DNA of 64,000 nt from Desulfolutivibrio sulfodismutans DSM 3696 (GTDB lineage: Bacteria > Desulfobacterota > Desulfovibrionia > Desulfovibrionales > Desulfovibrionaceae). The stretch is taken from contig NZ_CP045504.1 in assembly GCF_013376455.1 (NCBI RefSeq), forward strand, positions 2,687,001-2,751,000. Reading direction: 5' to 3'. Shown here one piece after another: positions 49,814 through 58,577 of the stretch (its first letter is position 1; each line of letters starts with the position of its first letter). The notes beneath the pieces are model-generated. The model had not been told where the DNA came from and ran no database searches. It saw nothing but the letters and a program-made list of their open reading frames with translations. A program made the position numbers and the translations under genes.

Positions 49814-51196
49814 ATGACCATGCAGCAGGCCTCGTCCATGTCCATAGATAGCATCAAAAAGACGATCCGGGACCACGATATCCATTTCATCCGCTTCGAG
49901 CAGTCCGATCTGCACGGCGTCTCCAGAAGCAAGACCGTCCCCGTCGGGTCGTTTATGGACTACATCGAAAACGGACTCAACTTCTATGGCGGCCTCCTTG
50001 GCCTGGACATCCAGTCCATGGTCCCCAAAGGGACCGGATATGCCGAAGAGGTGGCCTTTGCCGACCACTGCACCGTCCCTGACCTGTCCACCTTCACGGT
50101 CCTGCCCTGGGTTCCCAACACCGCCAACATCACCGTGGACCCCTATTGGTACGACGGCACACCGGCCATGGCCTCTCCCAGGCTGCTGCTTAAAAAGCTC
50201 ATCAACACCTTCGACAGCCTGGGCTACATCTGCCGCCTGGGCTACGAATTCGAATTCTACGTCCTGAACAAGGACACCAAAAAACCCGTCTACGACGGAC
50301 AGCCCATTTTCGTGACGCTCAAAAACAACTTCGACATCGATTTCATCTACGACCTCATGCGCAAGATGGACCAGGCCGGGGTGCGCATCATCACCCAGAA
50401 CTCCGAGCACGGCCCCGGGCAGCAGGAGATCAACCTCTATTACAAGGACGGCCTGGCCGCTGCGGACACGGCCTTTTTGTACAAGATGGGGACCAAGGAG
50501 ATCGCCCTGCAGCATGGCTACATCGCCACCTGGCTGACCAAGCCCTTCATCAACTCCAGCGGGTCCGGCTCCCATTTTCACGTCAGCCTCATCGACAAGA
50601 AAACCGGCAAAAACGCCTTTGACGATCCAAACGGCGAATACGGCCTCACGGATCTGGCCCGGAAGTTCCTGGCCGGGATGCTCAAGCACGCCCGGGCCAA
50701 CACCGTGTTCACCGCCCCGACCATCAATTGCTACAAACGCTACCGGGTCAACTCCTTTGCCCCCCACAGCGCCACCTGGGGCATGGAAAACCGCACCGTG
50801 GGCATCCGGGTCAAGGGCTGCCGCGGCCAGAGCACCCATTTCGAAAACCGCCTGGCCTGCGCCGGTACCAACCCCTACCTCCTGGCCCTGACCACCCTGG
50901 CCGCCGGGCTGGAGGGCATCCAGTCTTCCCCGGAACTCCCGGCCCCCATTACCGACATCGCCTACGAGCGCGACGACGTGCCCCGGCTCCCGGGCAGCCT
51001 GGACGAGGCCATCGCGGCCTTTGAACAGGACACGGACCTGCACGCCGTGCTCGACCCCGAATTCATCAAACTGGTCCTGGCGCTCAAGAAATTCGAGGTG
51101 GAGACGGCCAGGGCCCGCTTCCCGGACTACGGCACCCCGGAATTCAACAACCGCATCGATCCCTGGGAATGGGACTACTACATGGAGTTGATCTAG
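49814..51196 (+). CDS. Glutamine-synthetase-family gamma-glutamyl ligase (not a classical GlnA)
   Basis: A 460-aa protein of the glutamine synthetase fold. The ATP/metal-site residues are present: YEFEFY with E145 and E147, EHGPGQQEINL, GSGSHFHVS, ENRTVGIRVKG and ENRLACAGTNPYL. The loop that in E. coli GlnA supplies the ammonium-site Asp50 (DGSS) reads FYGG at 57-60, so ammonia is unlikely to be the acceptor. Relatives of this kind join glutamate to amines (PuuA gamma-glutamylputrescine synthetase, gamma-glutamylmethylamide synthetase). The start at 49814 has AAAAGGAAG upstream; the frame is open 22 codons further but starts inside the leader. First gene of the cluster, behind a -24/-12 promoter. 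Confidence 0.8.
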   Translation: MTMQQASSMSIDSIKKTIRDHDIHFIRFEQSDLHGVSRSKTVPVGSFMDYIENGLNFYGGLLGLDIQSMVPKGTGYAEEVAFADHCTVPDLSTFTVLPWVPNTANITVDPYWYDGTPAMASPRLLLKKLINTFDSLGYICRLGYEFEFYVLNKDTKKPVYDGQPIFVTLKNNFDIDFIYDLMRKMDQAGVRIITQNSEHGPGQQEINLYYKDGLAAADTAFLYKMGTKEIALQHGYIATWLTKPFINSSGSGSHFHVSLIDKKTGKNAFDDPNGEYGLTDLARKFLAGMLKHARANTVFTAPTINCYKRYRVNSFAPHSATWGMENRTVGIRVKGCRGQSTHFENRLACAGTNPYLLALTTLAAGLEGIQSSPELPAPITDIAYERDDVPRLPGSLDEAIAAFEQDTDLHAVLDPEFIKLVLALKKFEVETARARFPDYGTPEFNNRIDPWEWDYYMELI

Positions 51197-51372
51197 CGCC
51201 TGGCCCCTGACCACAGGCGTCGAGGCGTTTCACAACTACGTACGTGGAAAACTTGTCCGGATTGCGGCGTCTCGCCCCGGGCCTTGCTGACGCCGCGCTG
51301 GAGCCACAGGGCATCCTCCCGGCGCAAGAATGAGATGCCCACCCGGAACAAGCCCACAAGGAAGGAGCCCCC

Positions 51373-52473
51373 ATGTCCCGAACCCTCCCGGTCATCGAAC
51401 TCGCCGGAACCCCCTTTGAGATGGGCCTGGCCCACGGCCGGGCCATGAAGGAGGCCATCACGGACTTCACGGCCAGCATCGCCGCCGTGCATCAGGCCAA
51501 CAACGGCTATCTCAAGGCCGGGCACGATTCCCTGGTGTCCTTTTGCCTGCGCAATCTCGGATTTCTGGAAAAATTCTCCCCGGGGCTGGTGGACGAGATG
51601 CGCGGCATCGCCGAGGGGGCCGGGACGACCTTCGAAGAGATCCTGCACCTCAACTGCTTCCTGGAGTTGGAGGACGTGCGGGCCCCGGGACTCGGGGGCA
51701 GGCTGCTGCCCGATTCCCTGTGGGGCTGCACGACCATAAACGTCCTGGCCGGGGCCTCGGCGAACGGTCGGCCCATCCTCGCCCAGACCTACGACATGGA
51801 GAAGTATTACGGGAAATACCTGTGCCTGTTGCGCCTTCGCCCTGAAAACGGCCCCCAGGCCCTGGTCGTGTCCTTCGCCGGAATCCTGGGCCTGTGCGGA
51901 GTCAGCAGCGCCGGGGTGGGCCTGGTCATCAACAAGGTGGCGGCCACGGACGCCCGGCCCGGGGTCATCTATCCGTTTATCGTGCGCAAGGCCCTGGCCG
52001 CCGAGCGCATCGGCGACGCCCTGGGCGCGGCGATCTTCTCCCCCAGGGCCACGGGCATCAACTATCAGTTGGCCGGGTCCGGGGCGGCCTTTTGCGCCGA
52101 AACCTCGGCCACGACCTACGCGCTTTTGGACATTCCCGGGGCCATCGCCCACACCAACCACTACCTTTCCGAACGCATGCGGGCCTTCGAGACCCCGAAC
52201 TGGCTCAGCCACGGCGGCTCCATGGTGCGCCGCCAGGTGGCCCAGGGGTTCCTGGACGCCCGACTGGGCCGCCTGACCCCGGAGTCGGTCAAGGAACTGT
52301 CCGCAAACCACGTCAACCACCCGCGCTGCATCTGCGCCCACGGATTTCCCGGCGAGGACGAGCGCACGGCCTTCCACACCGTTTTTGCCGTGGTCATGGA
52401 CCCGGACGCGGGCATCATCGAGGTCTGCCCCGGCAACCCCTGCGAGAACGCCTACCACCGCCACACCCTGTAA
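51373..52473 (+). CDS. Peptidase C45 / acyl-CoA:6-aminopenicillanate acyltransferase-like Ntn hydrolase
   Basis: A 366-aa protein of the C45 Ntn-hydrolase family. These are made as inactive precursors and cut themselves before a Cys that becomes the N-terminal nucleophile. Here that is probably C119 in LWGCTTINVLAG. Other family text: GTPFEMGLAHGRAMKEAI at the start, GLVINKVAATD, and FHTVFAVVMDPDAG near the end. The reaction would be hydrolysis or transfer of an amide or acyl group, substrate unknown. AAGGAG precedes the ATG. It lies 176 bases after the ligase gene, same strand; no signal peptide is seen. Confidence 0.82.
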   Translation: MSRTLPVIELAGTPFEMGLAHGRAMKEAITDFTASIAAVHQANNGYLKAGHDSLVSFCLRNLGFLEKFSPGLVDEMRGIAEGAGTTFEEILHLNCFLELEDVRAPGLGGRLLPDSLWGCTTINVLAGASANGRPILAQTYDMEKYYGKYLCLLRLRPENGPQALVVSFAGILGLCGVSSAGVGLVINKVAATDARPGVIYPFIVRKALAAERIGDALGAAIFSPRATGINYQLAGSGAAFCAETSATTYALLDIPGAIAHTNHYLSERMRAFETPNWLSHGGSMVRRQVAQGFLDARLGRLTPESVKELSANHVNHPRCICAHGFPGEDERTAFHTVFAVVMDPDAGIIEVCPGNPCENAYHRHTL

Positions 52474-52585
52474 CCGCCAGGGACACGGCGCAGGAGACGT
52501 CTTTTTCAACGAGGCCAACGGCGCGCCCGCCCCACAGGGCGCACCCCAAAAGGATTCGAATTCAAACCGCTTCGCGAGGTGCAGC

Positions 52586-54160
52586 ATGGACGAGACGAAA
52601 CGCAAGATCGGCAAGGCATGCAGGAAGTTTGACGAAGGCAAAATGACCCGGCGCAGCTTTCTGACCAAGCTGGCGGCCCTGGGGGTCACGGCGGCGGTGG
52701 CCAATGCCGTGAGCCTGTCGCCCTTTGGCGCGGCCACGGCCTGGGCCTCCATCTCCGGGCCTGAGGAGCGGGCCTGGGCCCTGGCCAAGGAGGCCGCCGC
52801 CAAGGCCTCCAAGAAGACCCTGACGCTGCTCATCCCCACCGGGTCCATCGGCAACATGACCCCGTATGTGGACAAGTGGAAAAACGAGTTGGGGATTCAG
52901 TTGGAGTTCATTGAAGAACCCGACGAGGTGGTGCACACCAAGGGCATGCAGGAGGCCGTGGCCAAGACCGGCCGTTACGACGTGATGATGCCCACGGCCA
53001 TGTCCTATCCGGACTGGATCGACTCCGGGGTCATCTACGACCTCACGGACTGGACCGACAAATACCAGCCGGACCTTTTCAACAAGCAGTGGGGCGTGGT
53101 CTTCCCGGCCAGCCACCATGCCCAGCTTTACAACGGCCGCGTGGCCGGGCTTTTAAACGACGGCGACCAGATCACGCTTTTGTGCCGCTCGGACTATCTG
53201 GACGACCCGGACAAGAAAAAGGCCTTCGCCGACAAGTACGGCTACGAGCTTGCCGTGCCCCACACCTGGAAGGAATACTACAACCTCGCCCAATTCATGC
53301 ACGATCCGGCCAAGGGCTTCTACGGCTCCCTGGAATACCGCTCCCCCTACTACGTCAAGTGGATGTTCATGCAGCGCCTGGTGTCCAAGGGCAAGCTGTA
53401 CTTCGACGCGGACATGAACCCCACCTTCAACTCCGAGGAAGGCGTGGCCGCCCTGGAAGACATGCTGGCCATGAACGCCTACCTGCATCCCGACGCCTTC
53501 AGCTTCACCTGGTCCTCCAACTACAACGCCTTCGGACGCGGTGAAGGGTTCATGAACATCGTGTGGCCGTCGGGATTCAAGTATTCCATGGCCCCCTCCA
53601 CCGGCCCGGCCACCACCGGCAAGATCGCGGCCACGGTCATGCCCGCCGACACCTTAAAAGACGGCAGCAAGCTCTATGCCGGCCTTTTCTGCTGGGGCTA
53701 CGGGTATGCCGTGTCCAGGTATTCCGCCAACCCCGAACTGGCCTACGCCTATTCCCAGTGGATGACCTCCCCGACCATCTCGGCCGACGCCATCCCCTAC
53801 CTGGGCGGCTATTCCGACCCCTACCGCATCAACCACATGCTCGAACCCACCGAGCGGTTGGTGCAAACCTATACCAAGCCGTACCTAAAGACCCTCTACG
53901 ACAACATGGTCAACACCGTGCCGGACTTCTGCCTGCCCGGCGGCTTCGAATATCAGGACGCCCTGGACAAGCAGGTCCACGCCTGCATGACCGGCGAGAA
54001 AAAGCCGAAAGAGGCCCTGGAGGCCGCCGCCCACTCCTTTGAGCGGATCACCAAGCGCATCGGCAAGGACAAGGTGCGCAAGTCCTGGCTGGCCCTGGCC
54101 AAGAACCTGGCCGAGCCCATCAAGAAGGCCAGCGGCGCGGACAAGTGGCCGGATGCGTAG
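52586..54160 (+). CDS. Tat-exported ABC transporter substrate-binding protein
   Basis: A 524-aa extracytoplasmic binding protein. A twin-arginine signal lies at about residues 20-55 (MTRRSFLTKLAALG, then a hydrophobic Ala/Val stretch). The mature part follows the family-1 (sugar/glycerol-phosphate-type, UgpB/MalE-like) pattern, with KKTLTLLIPTGSIG, YDVMMPTAMSYPDWIDSG and a long C-terminal helical part. It delivers an unknown solute to the permeases encoded next. Tat export implies that it folds in the cytoplasm. The start at 52586 has GAGGTG upstream. A perfect A/T-rich hairpin follows the stop. Confidence 0.87.
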   Translation: MDETKRKIGKACRKFDEGKMTRRSFLTKLAALGVTAAVANAVSLSPFGAATAWASISGPEERAWALAKEAAAKASKKTLTLLIPTGSIGNMTPYVDKWKNELGIQLEFIEEPDEVVHTKGMQEAVAKTGRYDVMMPTAMSYPDWIDSGVIYDLTDWTDKYQPDLFNKQWGVVFPASHHAQLYNGRVAGLLNDGDQITLLCRSDYLDDPDKKKAFADKYGYELAVPHTWKEYYNLAQFMHDPAKGFYGSLEYRSPYYVKWMFMQRLVSKGKLYFDADMNPTFNSEEGVAALEDMLAMNAYLHPDAFSFTWSSNYNAFGRGEGFMNIVWPSGFKYSMAPSTGPATTGKIAATVMPADTLKDGSKLYAGLFCWGYGYAVSRYSANPELAYAYSQWMTSPTISADAIPYLGGYSDPYRINHMLEPTERLVQTYTKPYLKTLYDNMVNTVPDFCLPGGFEYQDALDKQVHACMTGEKKPKEALEAAAHSFERITKRIGKDKVRKSWLALAKNLAEPIKKASGADKWPDA

Positions 54161-54172
54161 TGTTCGGCCTAA

Positions 54173-54194
54173 AAAAAATACGACTGTATTTTTT
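54173..54194 (+). terminator. AAAAAATAC-GACT-GTATTTTTT hairpin after the binding-protein gene
   Basis: Perfect 9-pair stem with a 4-base loop ending in six T, 12 bases after the stop. It probably acts as a partial terminator that makes the binding-protein message more abundant than that of the permeases, a common arrangement in ABC importer operons. Confidence 0.65.
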
Positions 54195-54447
54195 AAGAAA
54201 ACTTCATGCTCTCAAGGCATTGAACACATAACACCTGGCCCGGTTTTCGTGGACGCGACACGAGGCATGTTGCGGGCAGGGGAAAATGCCTCCGGCGGCC
54301 AAAGGGCTAAGGCCCCTGGCCATCCCATACCGGGAAGATGGAAATGAGAAGCGGGGCGCTCCCCGCAAAGATGTGGACATCAGCCGTTCCCCCGGTTCGC
54401 AGGGGCCGGGGGAACGCACAAAGGCGCATGACGTGAATTCTTCCGCA

Positions 54448-55422
54448 ATGGCATCACCGCCCGGCCCTCCCCTTTCGGCCGACGCCCCGGACCTTTCCCC
54501 TGCCGCGCCGCACGGCGGGGGAAAGCCTCCCCGGGCGAAGGGCGGCAATATCGGCCTGGCCCTGACCCTGCCGGGACAGATCGTCTCCGTCCTGGTCCTG
54601 ATCATCCCGCTCCTGGTGGCCCTGTACATGAGCTTCACCGACTGGTCGCCCACCCGGGGCTCCCTGTTCGACGCCGAGTTCGTGGGGTTTGAGAACTACA
54701 GCGAACTGCTCATCTGGGACACCCGGTTTCTCTATGCGGTCCTGCGCACCCTGTGCATCTCCGCCGTCTGTCTGGCTCTGGAATTCACCTTCGGGCTCTC
54801 CCTGGCGGTGCTGTTCATGCGCTCGTTTCGGGGCAAGTCCCTGCTTTTTTCCGCCTTTTTGACGCCCATGATGATCCTGCCCGTGGTGGTCGGCTACATC
54901 TTCTGGATGCTGTTCCAGTCCAGCGGCCCGGTGAACCAGATCCTCGAATTCGTCCTTGGCCCCGACGTGGCCCTGGAGTGGTTCCGTAGCGCCCCCCTGG
55001 CCGTCACGGCGGTCATCATCACCGAGGTCTGGCACTGGACCCCGCTGTTTTTCCTGATCCTTTTGTCGGGCCTCAACTCCGTGCCGGAAAACCCGGTGCG
55101 CGCGGCGGTCATCCTGGGGGCCAACCCCCGCCAGGTCTTCTGGCGGGTGATCATGCCTACGCTTAAGCCGGTGATCATCGTGGCCTTCGTCATCCGGGCC
55201 ATGGAGATCATCAAGCTTTTCGACGAGGTGTTCATGCTGACCCGGGGCGGGCCCGGCTCGGCCACGGAGACCATCAGCCTCTATATCTACAAGCTGGCCT
55301 TCAACGATTTCCAACTGGCCTACGGCGCGGCCGCCGCCTTCCTGGTGCTCCTCGGGGCGCTCGGGCTCATCCACCTGCTGCTTATGCCGGTGCGCAACCA
55401 GCTTTTGGAGGTGAAGCGCTGA
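54448..55422 (+). CDS. ABC transporter permease 1 (MalF/UgpA type)
   Basis: About 324 aa. A Pro-rich cytoplasmic N-terminus is followed by about six membrane helices. The ATPase-contact EAA-type loop is in NPVRAAVILGANPRQVFWRVIMPTLKP. Family text TRGGPGSATETISLYIYKLAF is typical of sugar-type (MalF/UgpA) permeases. The start is uncertain: ATG at 54448 has no good ribosome-binding site, a GTG at 54433 has AAAGG upstream, and the frame stays open to 54286. It overlaps the second permease by one base (TGATG). Confidence 0.85.
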   Translation: MASPPGPPLSADAPDLSPAAPHGGGKPPRAKGGNIGLALTLPGQIVSVLVLIIPLLVALYMSFTDWSPTRGSLFDAEFVGFENYSELLIWDTRFLYAVLRTLCISAVCLALEFTFGLSLAVLFMRSFRGKSLLFSAFLTPMMILPVVVGYIFWMLFQSSGPVNQILEFVLGPDVALEWFRSAPLAVTAVIITEVWHWTPLFFLILLSGLNSVPENPVRAAVILGANPRQVFWRVIMPTLKPVIIVAFVIRAMEIIKLFDEVFMLTRGGPGSATETISLYIYKLAFNDFQLAYGAAAAFLVLLGALGLIHLLLMPVRNQLLEVKR

Positions 55423-56282
55423 TGCCCTCGAAAAAACTCACCCTGTTCCAGGCGGCGCTTCTGGCCGCAGCCCTGGCCGTGGTGCTCTTCCCGGTGTTCT
55501 GGATCGTCATGACGGCGATCAAGCCCCCCACGGACTGGAACGCCTCGCCCGCCATCTGGATGCCGTCGCAGCCCACCCTCGTCAACTTCAAGACCCTCTT
55601 CGATCCCGACGCCCTCAAGGAATACGGGGTGGGCGGGGTCAGCCAGTCGGCCACCAAGGCCGTCTTCGGCTCGCTTCTGGCCTCGATCACGGCCACGGCC
55701 CTGTCGGTGCTCATCGGGCTGTTCGCGGCCATCGGCATCTCCCGCTACGGCGCCGAGAACAAATCCACGCCGCTGGTCATCCTCTCCGGGCGGATGTTTC
55801 CCCCGGCGGCCATCGCCGTGCCCTTCGTGATCATCTTCTCCAACATCGGGTTGACCGACAGCTACGTGGGGCTCATCGCCATCTACGTGGCGGCCACCCT
55901 GCCCTTCTCCACCTGGATGCTCAAAAGCTTCGTGGACGACCTGCCCCGGGAGATCGAGGAGGCGGCCATGATCGACGGCACATCACGCATGAGGGCCCAC
56001 CTCACGGTGACCATCCCGCTTATCCGGGGCGGGCTGTTCGCCACCACCATGTTCATCTTCATCCTCAACTGGTCGGAATTCATGTTCGCCCTGGTGCTCT
56101 CCTACAGCAACGTCAGCACCATCCCCGTGCAACTGGCCAAGTACGTCACGGCCACGGCCGGAACCCTCTACGGCGTCCAGGCCGCCCTGGCCGTTTTGGC
56201 CATGGCCCCCCTGGTGGTCGTCGGCTACCTCATCCAGGGCCATCTGGCCCGGGGCATGACCTTCGGAGCCATCAAACAATGA
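55422..56282 (+). CDS. ABC transporter permease 2 (MalG/UgpE type)
   Basis: A 286-aa protein with six membrane helices. The EAA loop is IEEAAMIDGTSRMRAHLTVTIPLI. FPVFWIVMTAIKPPTDW at the first helix and NWSEFMFALVLS are typical of MalG-type permeases. It forms a heterodimer with the preceding permease. Its end overlaps the first ATPase gene by 4 bases (ATGA). Confidence 0.9.
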   Translation: MPSKKLTLFQAALLAAALAVVLFPVFWIVMTAIKPPTDWNASPAIWMPSQPTLVNFKTLFDPDALKEYGVGGVSQSATKAVFGSLLASITATALSVLIGLFAAIGISRYGAENKSTPLVILSGRMFPPAAIAVPFVIIFSNIGLTDSYVGLIAIYVAATLPFSTWMLKSFVDDLPREIEEAAMIDGTSRMRAHLTVTIPLIRGGLFATTMFIFILNWSEFMFALVLSYSNVSTIPVQLAKYVTATAGTLYGVQAALAVLAMAPLVVVGYLIQGHLARGMTFGAIKQ

Positions 56283-57394
56283 GCATCCCCAAACTCGAAC
56301 TGGTGTCCCTGGCCAAAGAATACAACGACGGGGCCGTGGTGGCCGTGGACGGCATCGACTTATGCGTGGCCCCCGGGGAGACCATCGCCCTGCTCGGCCC
56401 CTCGGGCTGCGGCAAGTCCACCACCCTGAACATGATCGTGGGCCTGGAAGCGCCCACCTCGGGCGACATCCACATCGACGGGCAGTCCATCGTGAACATC
56501 CCCCCAGGGAAACGCAACGTAGGCCTGGTGTTCCAGGATTATGCGGTCTTTCCCTCCATGACCGTGCGCCAGAACCTGGCCTTCGGCCTGGTGGTGCGCA
56601 AGGCCGCCAAAGACGACATCGATCGGGCCGTGGATGAGGTCGCCGAGCTTTTGGGCATGGGCGGCCGACTCCATGTCCGGGCCCGGGATCTCGGCGGTTC
56701 CGAGATGCAGCGGGTGGCCATCGGCCGCACCCTGGTGACCAAACCGGCCGTGCTGCTTTTGGACGAACCTCTGTCCAACCTGGAGGCCGCCGCCCGGCTG
56801 ACCATGCGCCGGGAGCTGCGGCGGCTGCAAAGCGAAATCGGCCTGACCATCATCTACGTCACCCACGACCAGATCGAGGCCCTGTCCCTGGCCGACCGCA
56901 TTGCCGTGATGCATGCCGGAAAGATCCTGCAGGTGGAAAAAACCAGCGTCATCTGTGAACGACCGGACCACGTCTACGTGGCCGGATTTTTGGGCTCGCC
57001 GCCCATGAACCTGCTTGCCGGGGAGATCGCGCCTGGCGTGGCCGACGCGGCGGGACCGGCCTTCATCCATGGCCCCCTGACCCTGGCCCTGCCTGCGGAC
57101 TGCCCCCTGAAAAAGGGCTCCTACACCCTGGGGCTGCGGCCCGAGTCCCTGCGGCTGGCCCCGGAATCCGGGGCTCCCCTGGCCGGGACGGTCTCCCTGG
57201 TGGAATTTCGGGGCGGCGACGTGGTGGTCACCGTGGATGTCGCCTCGGTCAAACTGGATGTCATCCTCCCCGCCACCGAGCGTCCCGCCATGGGGCAGTC
57301 CGTGGGGGTGGATTTCGACCCGGATTCCCTGGTCTTTTTCGGCGGCGACAGCAACCGCAGACTGGACGCAAGCCCCATGGGGAGGCCCCTGTGA
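56279..57394 (+). CDS. ABC transporter ATPase 1 (UgpC/MalK type, degenerate signature motif)
   Basis: A 371-aa nucleotide-binding protein. Walker A is GPSGCGKS (40-47), Q-loop Gln86 (FQDYAVFP), Walker B LLLDEP with the catalytic Glu, H-loop His196 (THDQIEA), and a C-terminal TOBE-like domain (LGLRPESLRLA). The signature that normally reads LSGGQ is LGGSEMQ at 138-144, so the Ser-Gly-Gly order is lost. It overlaps ATPase 2 by 4 bases (GTGA). Together the two are expected to energise the permease pair. Confidence 0.9.
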   Translation: MSIPKLELVSLAKEYNDGAVVAVDGIDLCVAPGETIALLGPSGCGKSTTLNMIVGLEAPTSGDIHIDGQSIVNIPPGKRNVGLVFQDYAVFPSMTVRQNLAFGLVVRKAAKDDIDRAVDEVAELLGMGGRLHVRARDLGGSEMQRVAIGRTLVTKPAVLLLDEPLSNLEAAARLTMRRELRRLQSEIGLTIIYVTHDQIEALSLADRIAVMHAGKILQVEKTSVICERPDHVYVAGFLGSPPMNLLAGEIAPGVADAAGPAFIHGPLTLALPADCPLKKGSYTLGLRPESLRLAPESGAPLAGTVSLVEFRGGDVVVTVDVASVKLDVILPATERPAMGQSVGVDFDPDSLVFFGGDSNRRLDASPMGRPL

Positions 57395-58509
57395 TCGACA
57401 CCGCGCCTGGCGGCCAGACGGCCCCGGTCCTGGCCCTGGAAAATCTGACGAAAAGCTTCCGGGGCAAGATCGCCCTGGAGGGCGTCTCCTTCTCGGTCCC
57501 CAAGGCCTCGCTGACGGTCATCCTGGGCCATGCCGGGGCGGGCAAGACCACCACCTTGCGCCTCATCGCCGGGCTGGATCAGCCCGACGCCGGGCGGGTG
57601 CTCCTGGCGGGCCGGGACGTGGCCGGGTGGGAGCCCAAAGACCGCGACATCGCCATGATCTTCGACAATCTGGCCCTGTATCCGAACAAGACCGGCTTCG
57701 AGAACATCGCAAATCCCCTTTTGATCCGAAAGACGCCCCGCCCGGAGATCGCGGAGAGGGTCCAGGCCATGGCCAAGGTGCTGAAAATCGGCCACACCCT
57801 GGGACGGCTTCCGGCAACCATGAGCGGCGGCGAGCGGCAGCGCATCGCCCTGGGCCGGGCGCTCATCCGCACGCCGAGCCTGTTTCTTTTGGACGAACCC
57901 CTCTCCAGCCTGGACGCCAAGCTGCGCATCGAACTGCGCGCCGAACTGCGACGTCTGCAAAGCGAGCACGGCTATTCCTTCCTCATGGCCACCCCGGACT
58001 TCAACGAGGCCCTGGCCATCGCCGACACGGTGATCATGCTGCGCCAGGGGAAGGTGGTCCAGATCGCCACGCCCCAGGCGCTCTACGACCAGCCCGTGGA
58101 CCGGGAGACGGCCCGGGCCGTGGGCGCGCCGCTGATCAACATCCTCCCGGCCCGCCTCGATCCTGACGGCGGGACCATCCAGGTCGCGGGATGGCGGCTG
58201 CCTGTCCCGGGGCATCTGCATGCGGCCCTGGCCGCCAGTCCGGATGGATTCGAGCTGGGCATCCGGCCCGAGAACCTGGGGCTCGTGGACATCCCCGGGG
58301 CGGACCTGACCGGGATGGTGTCCGATGTCGAACCCCTGGGACTGAAGTCCGTGCTGACGGTGAAAAAGGGCGAGGCCGAGGTGCGCGTCCTGGTGGAGAG
58401 TGCTGCGGCCAAGACCGTGGCCGTGGGCCGGGAGATCGGCCTGTGCGTCAAGCACCCCTTTCTGCTGCACGCCTTTGCTGCGGCCTCAGGCCGACGCTTG
58501 GCGGCCTGA
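57391..58509 (+). CDS. ABC transporter ATPase 2 (UgpC/MalK type, lacks H-loop His and Q-loop Gln)
   Basis: A 372-aa nucleotide-binding protein with GTG start. Walker A is GHAGAGKT (46-53), the signature MSGGERQ (144-150) is intact, and Walker B LLLDEPLSSLD is intact. The switch His is replaced by Pro202 (ATPDFNEA) and the Q-loop Gln by Asp92 (IFDNLALYP). A C-terminal TOBE-like domain follows (LGIRPENLGLVD). It complements ATPase 1: between them they provide one full ATP site and one defective one. Two unlike MalK-type subunits are unusual among importers but known, for example in the rhizobial GlpST glycerol system. Confidence 0.9.
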   Translation: MIDTAPGGQTAPVLALENLTKSFRGKIALEGVSFSVPKASLTVILGHAGAGKTTTLRLIAGLDQPDAGRVLLAGRDVAGWEPKDRDIAMIFDNLALYPNKTGFENIANPLLIRKTPRPEIAERVQAMAKVLKIGHTLGRLPATMSGGERQRIALGRALIRTPSLFLLDEPLSSLDAKLRIELRAELRRLQSEHGYSFLMATPDFNEALAIADTVIMLRQGKVVQIATPQALYDQPVDRETARAVGAPLINILPARLDPDGGTIQVAGWRLPVPGHLHAALAASPDGFELGIRPENLGLVDIPGADLTGMVSDVEPLGLKSVLTVKKGEAEVRVLVESAAAKTVAVGREIGLCVKHPFLLHAFAAASGRRLAA

Positions 58510-58577
58510 CATCGGGGCATCCCCACATCCCGAAACCATGGAACGCGTGTCTGGGCCAAGGCGGCCTTGAGGACGGC

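Noticed and set aside
51238-51245. ACGTACGT palindrome as another activator site
   Set aside because: It contains GTAC but lacks a second half-site at N6 and has no -24/-12 promoter nearby.
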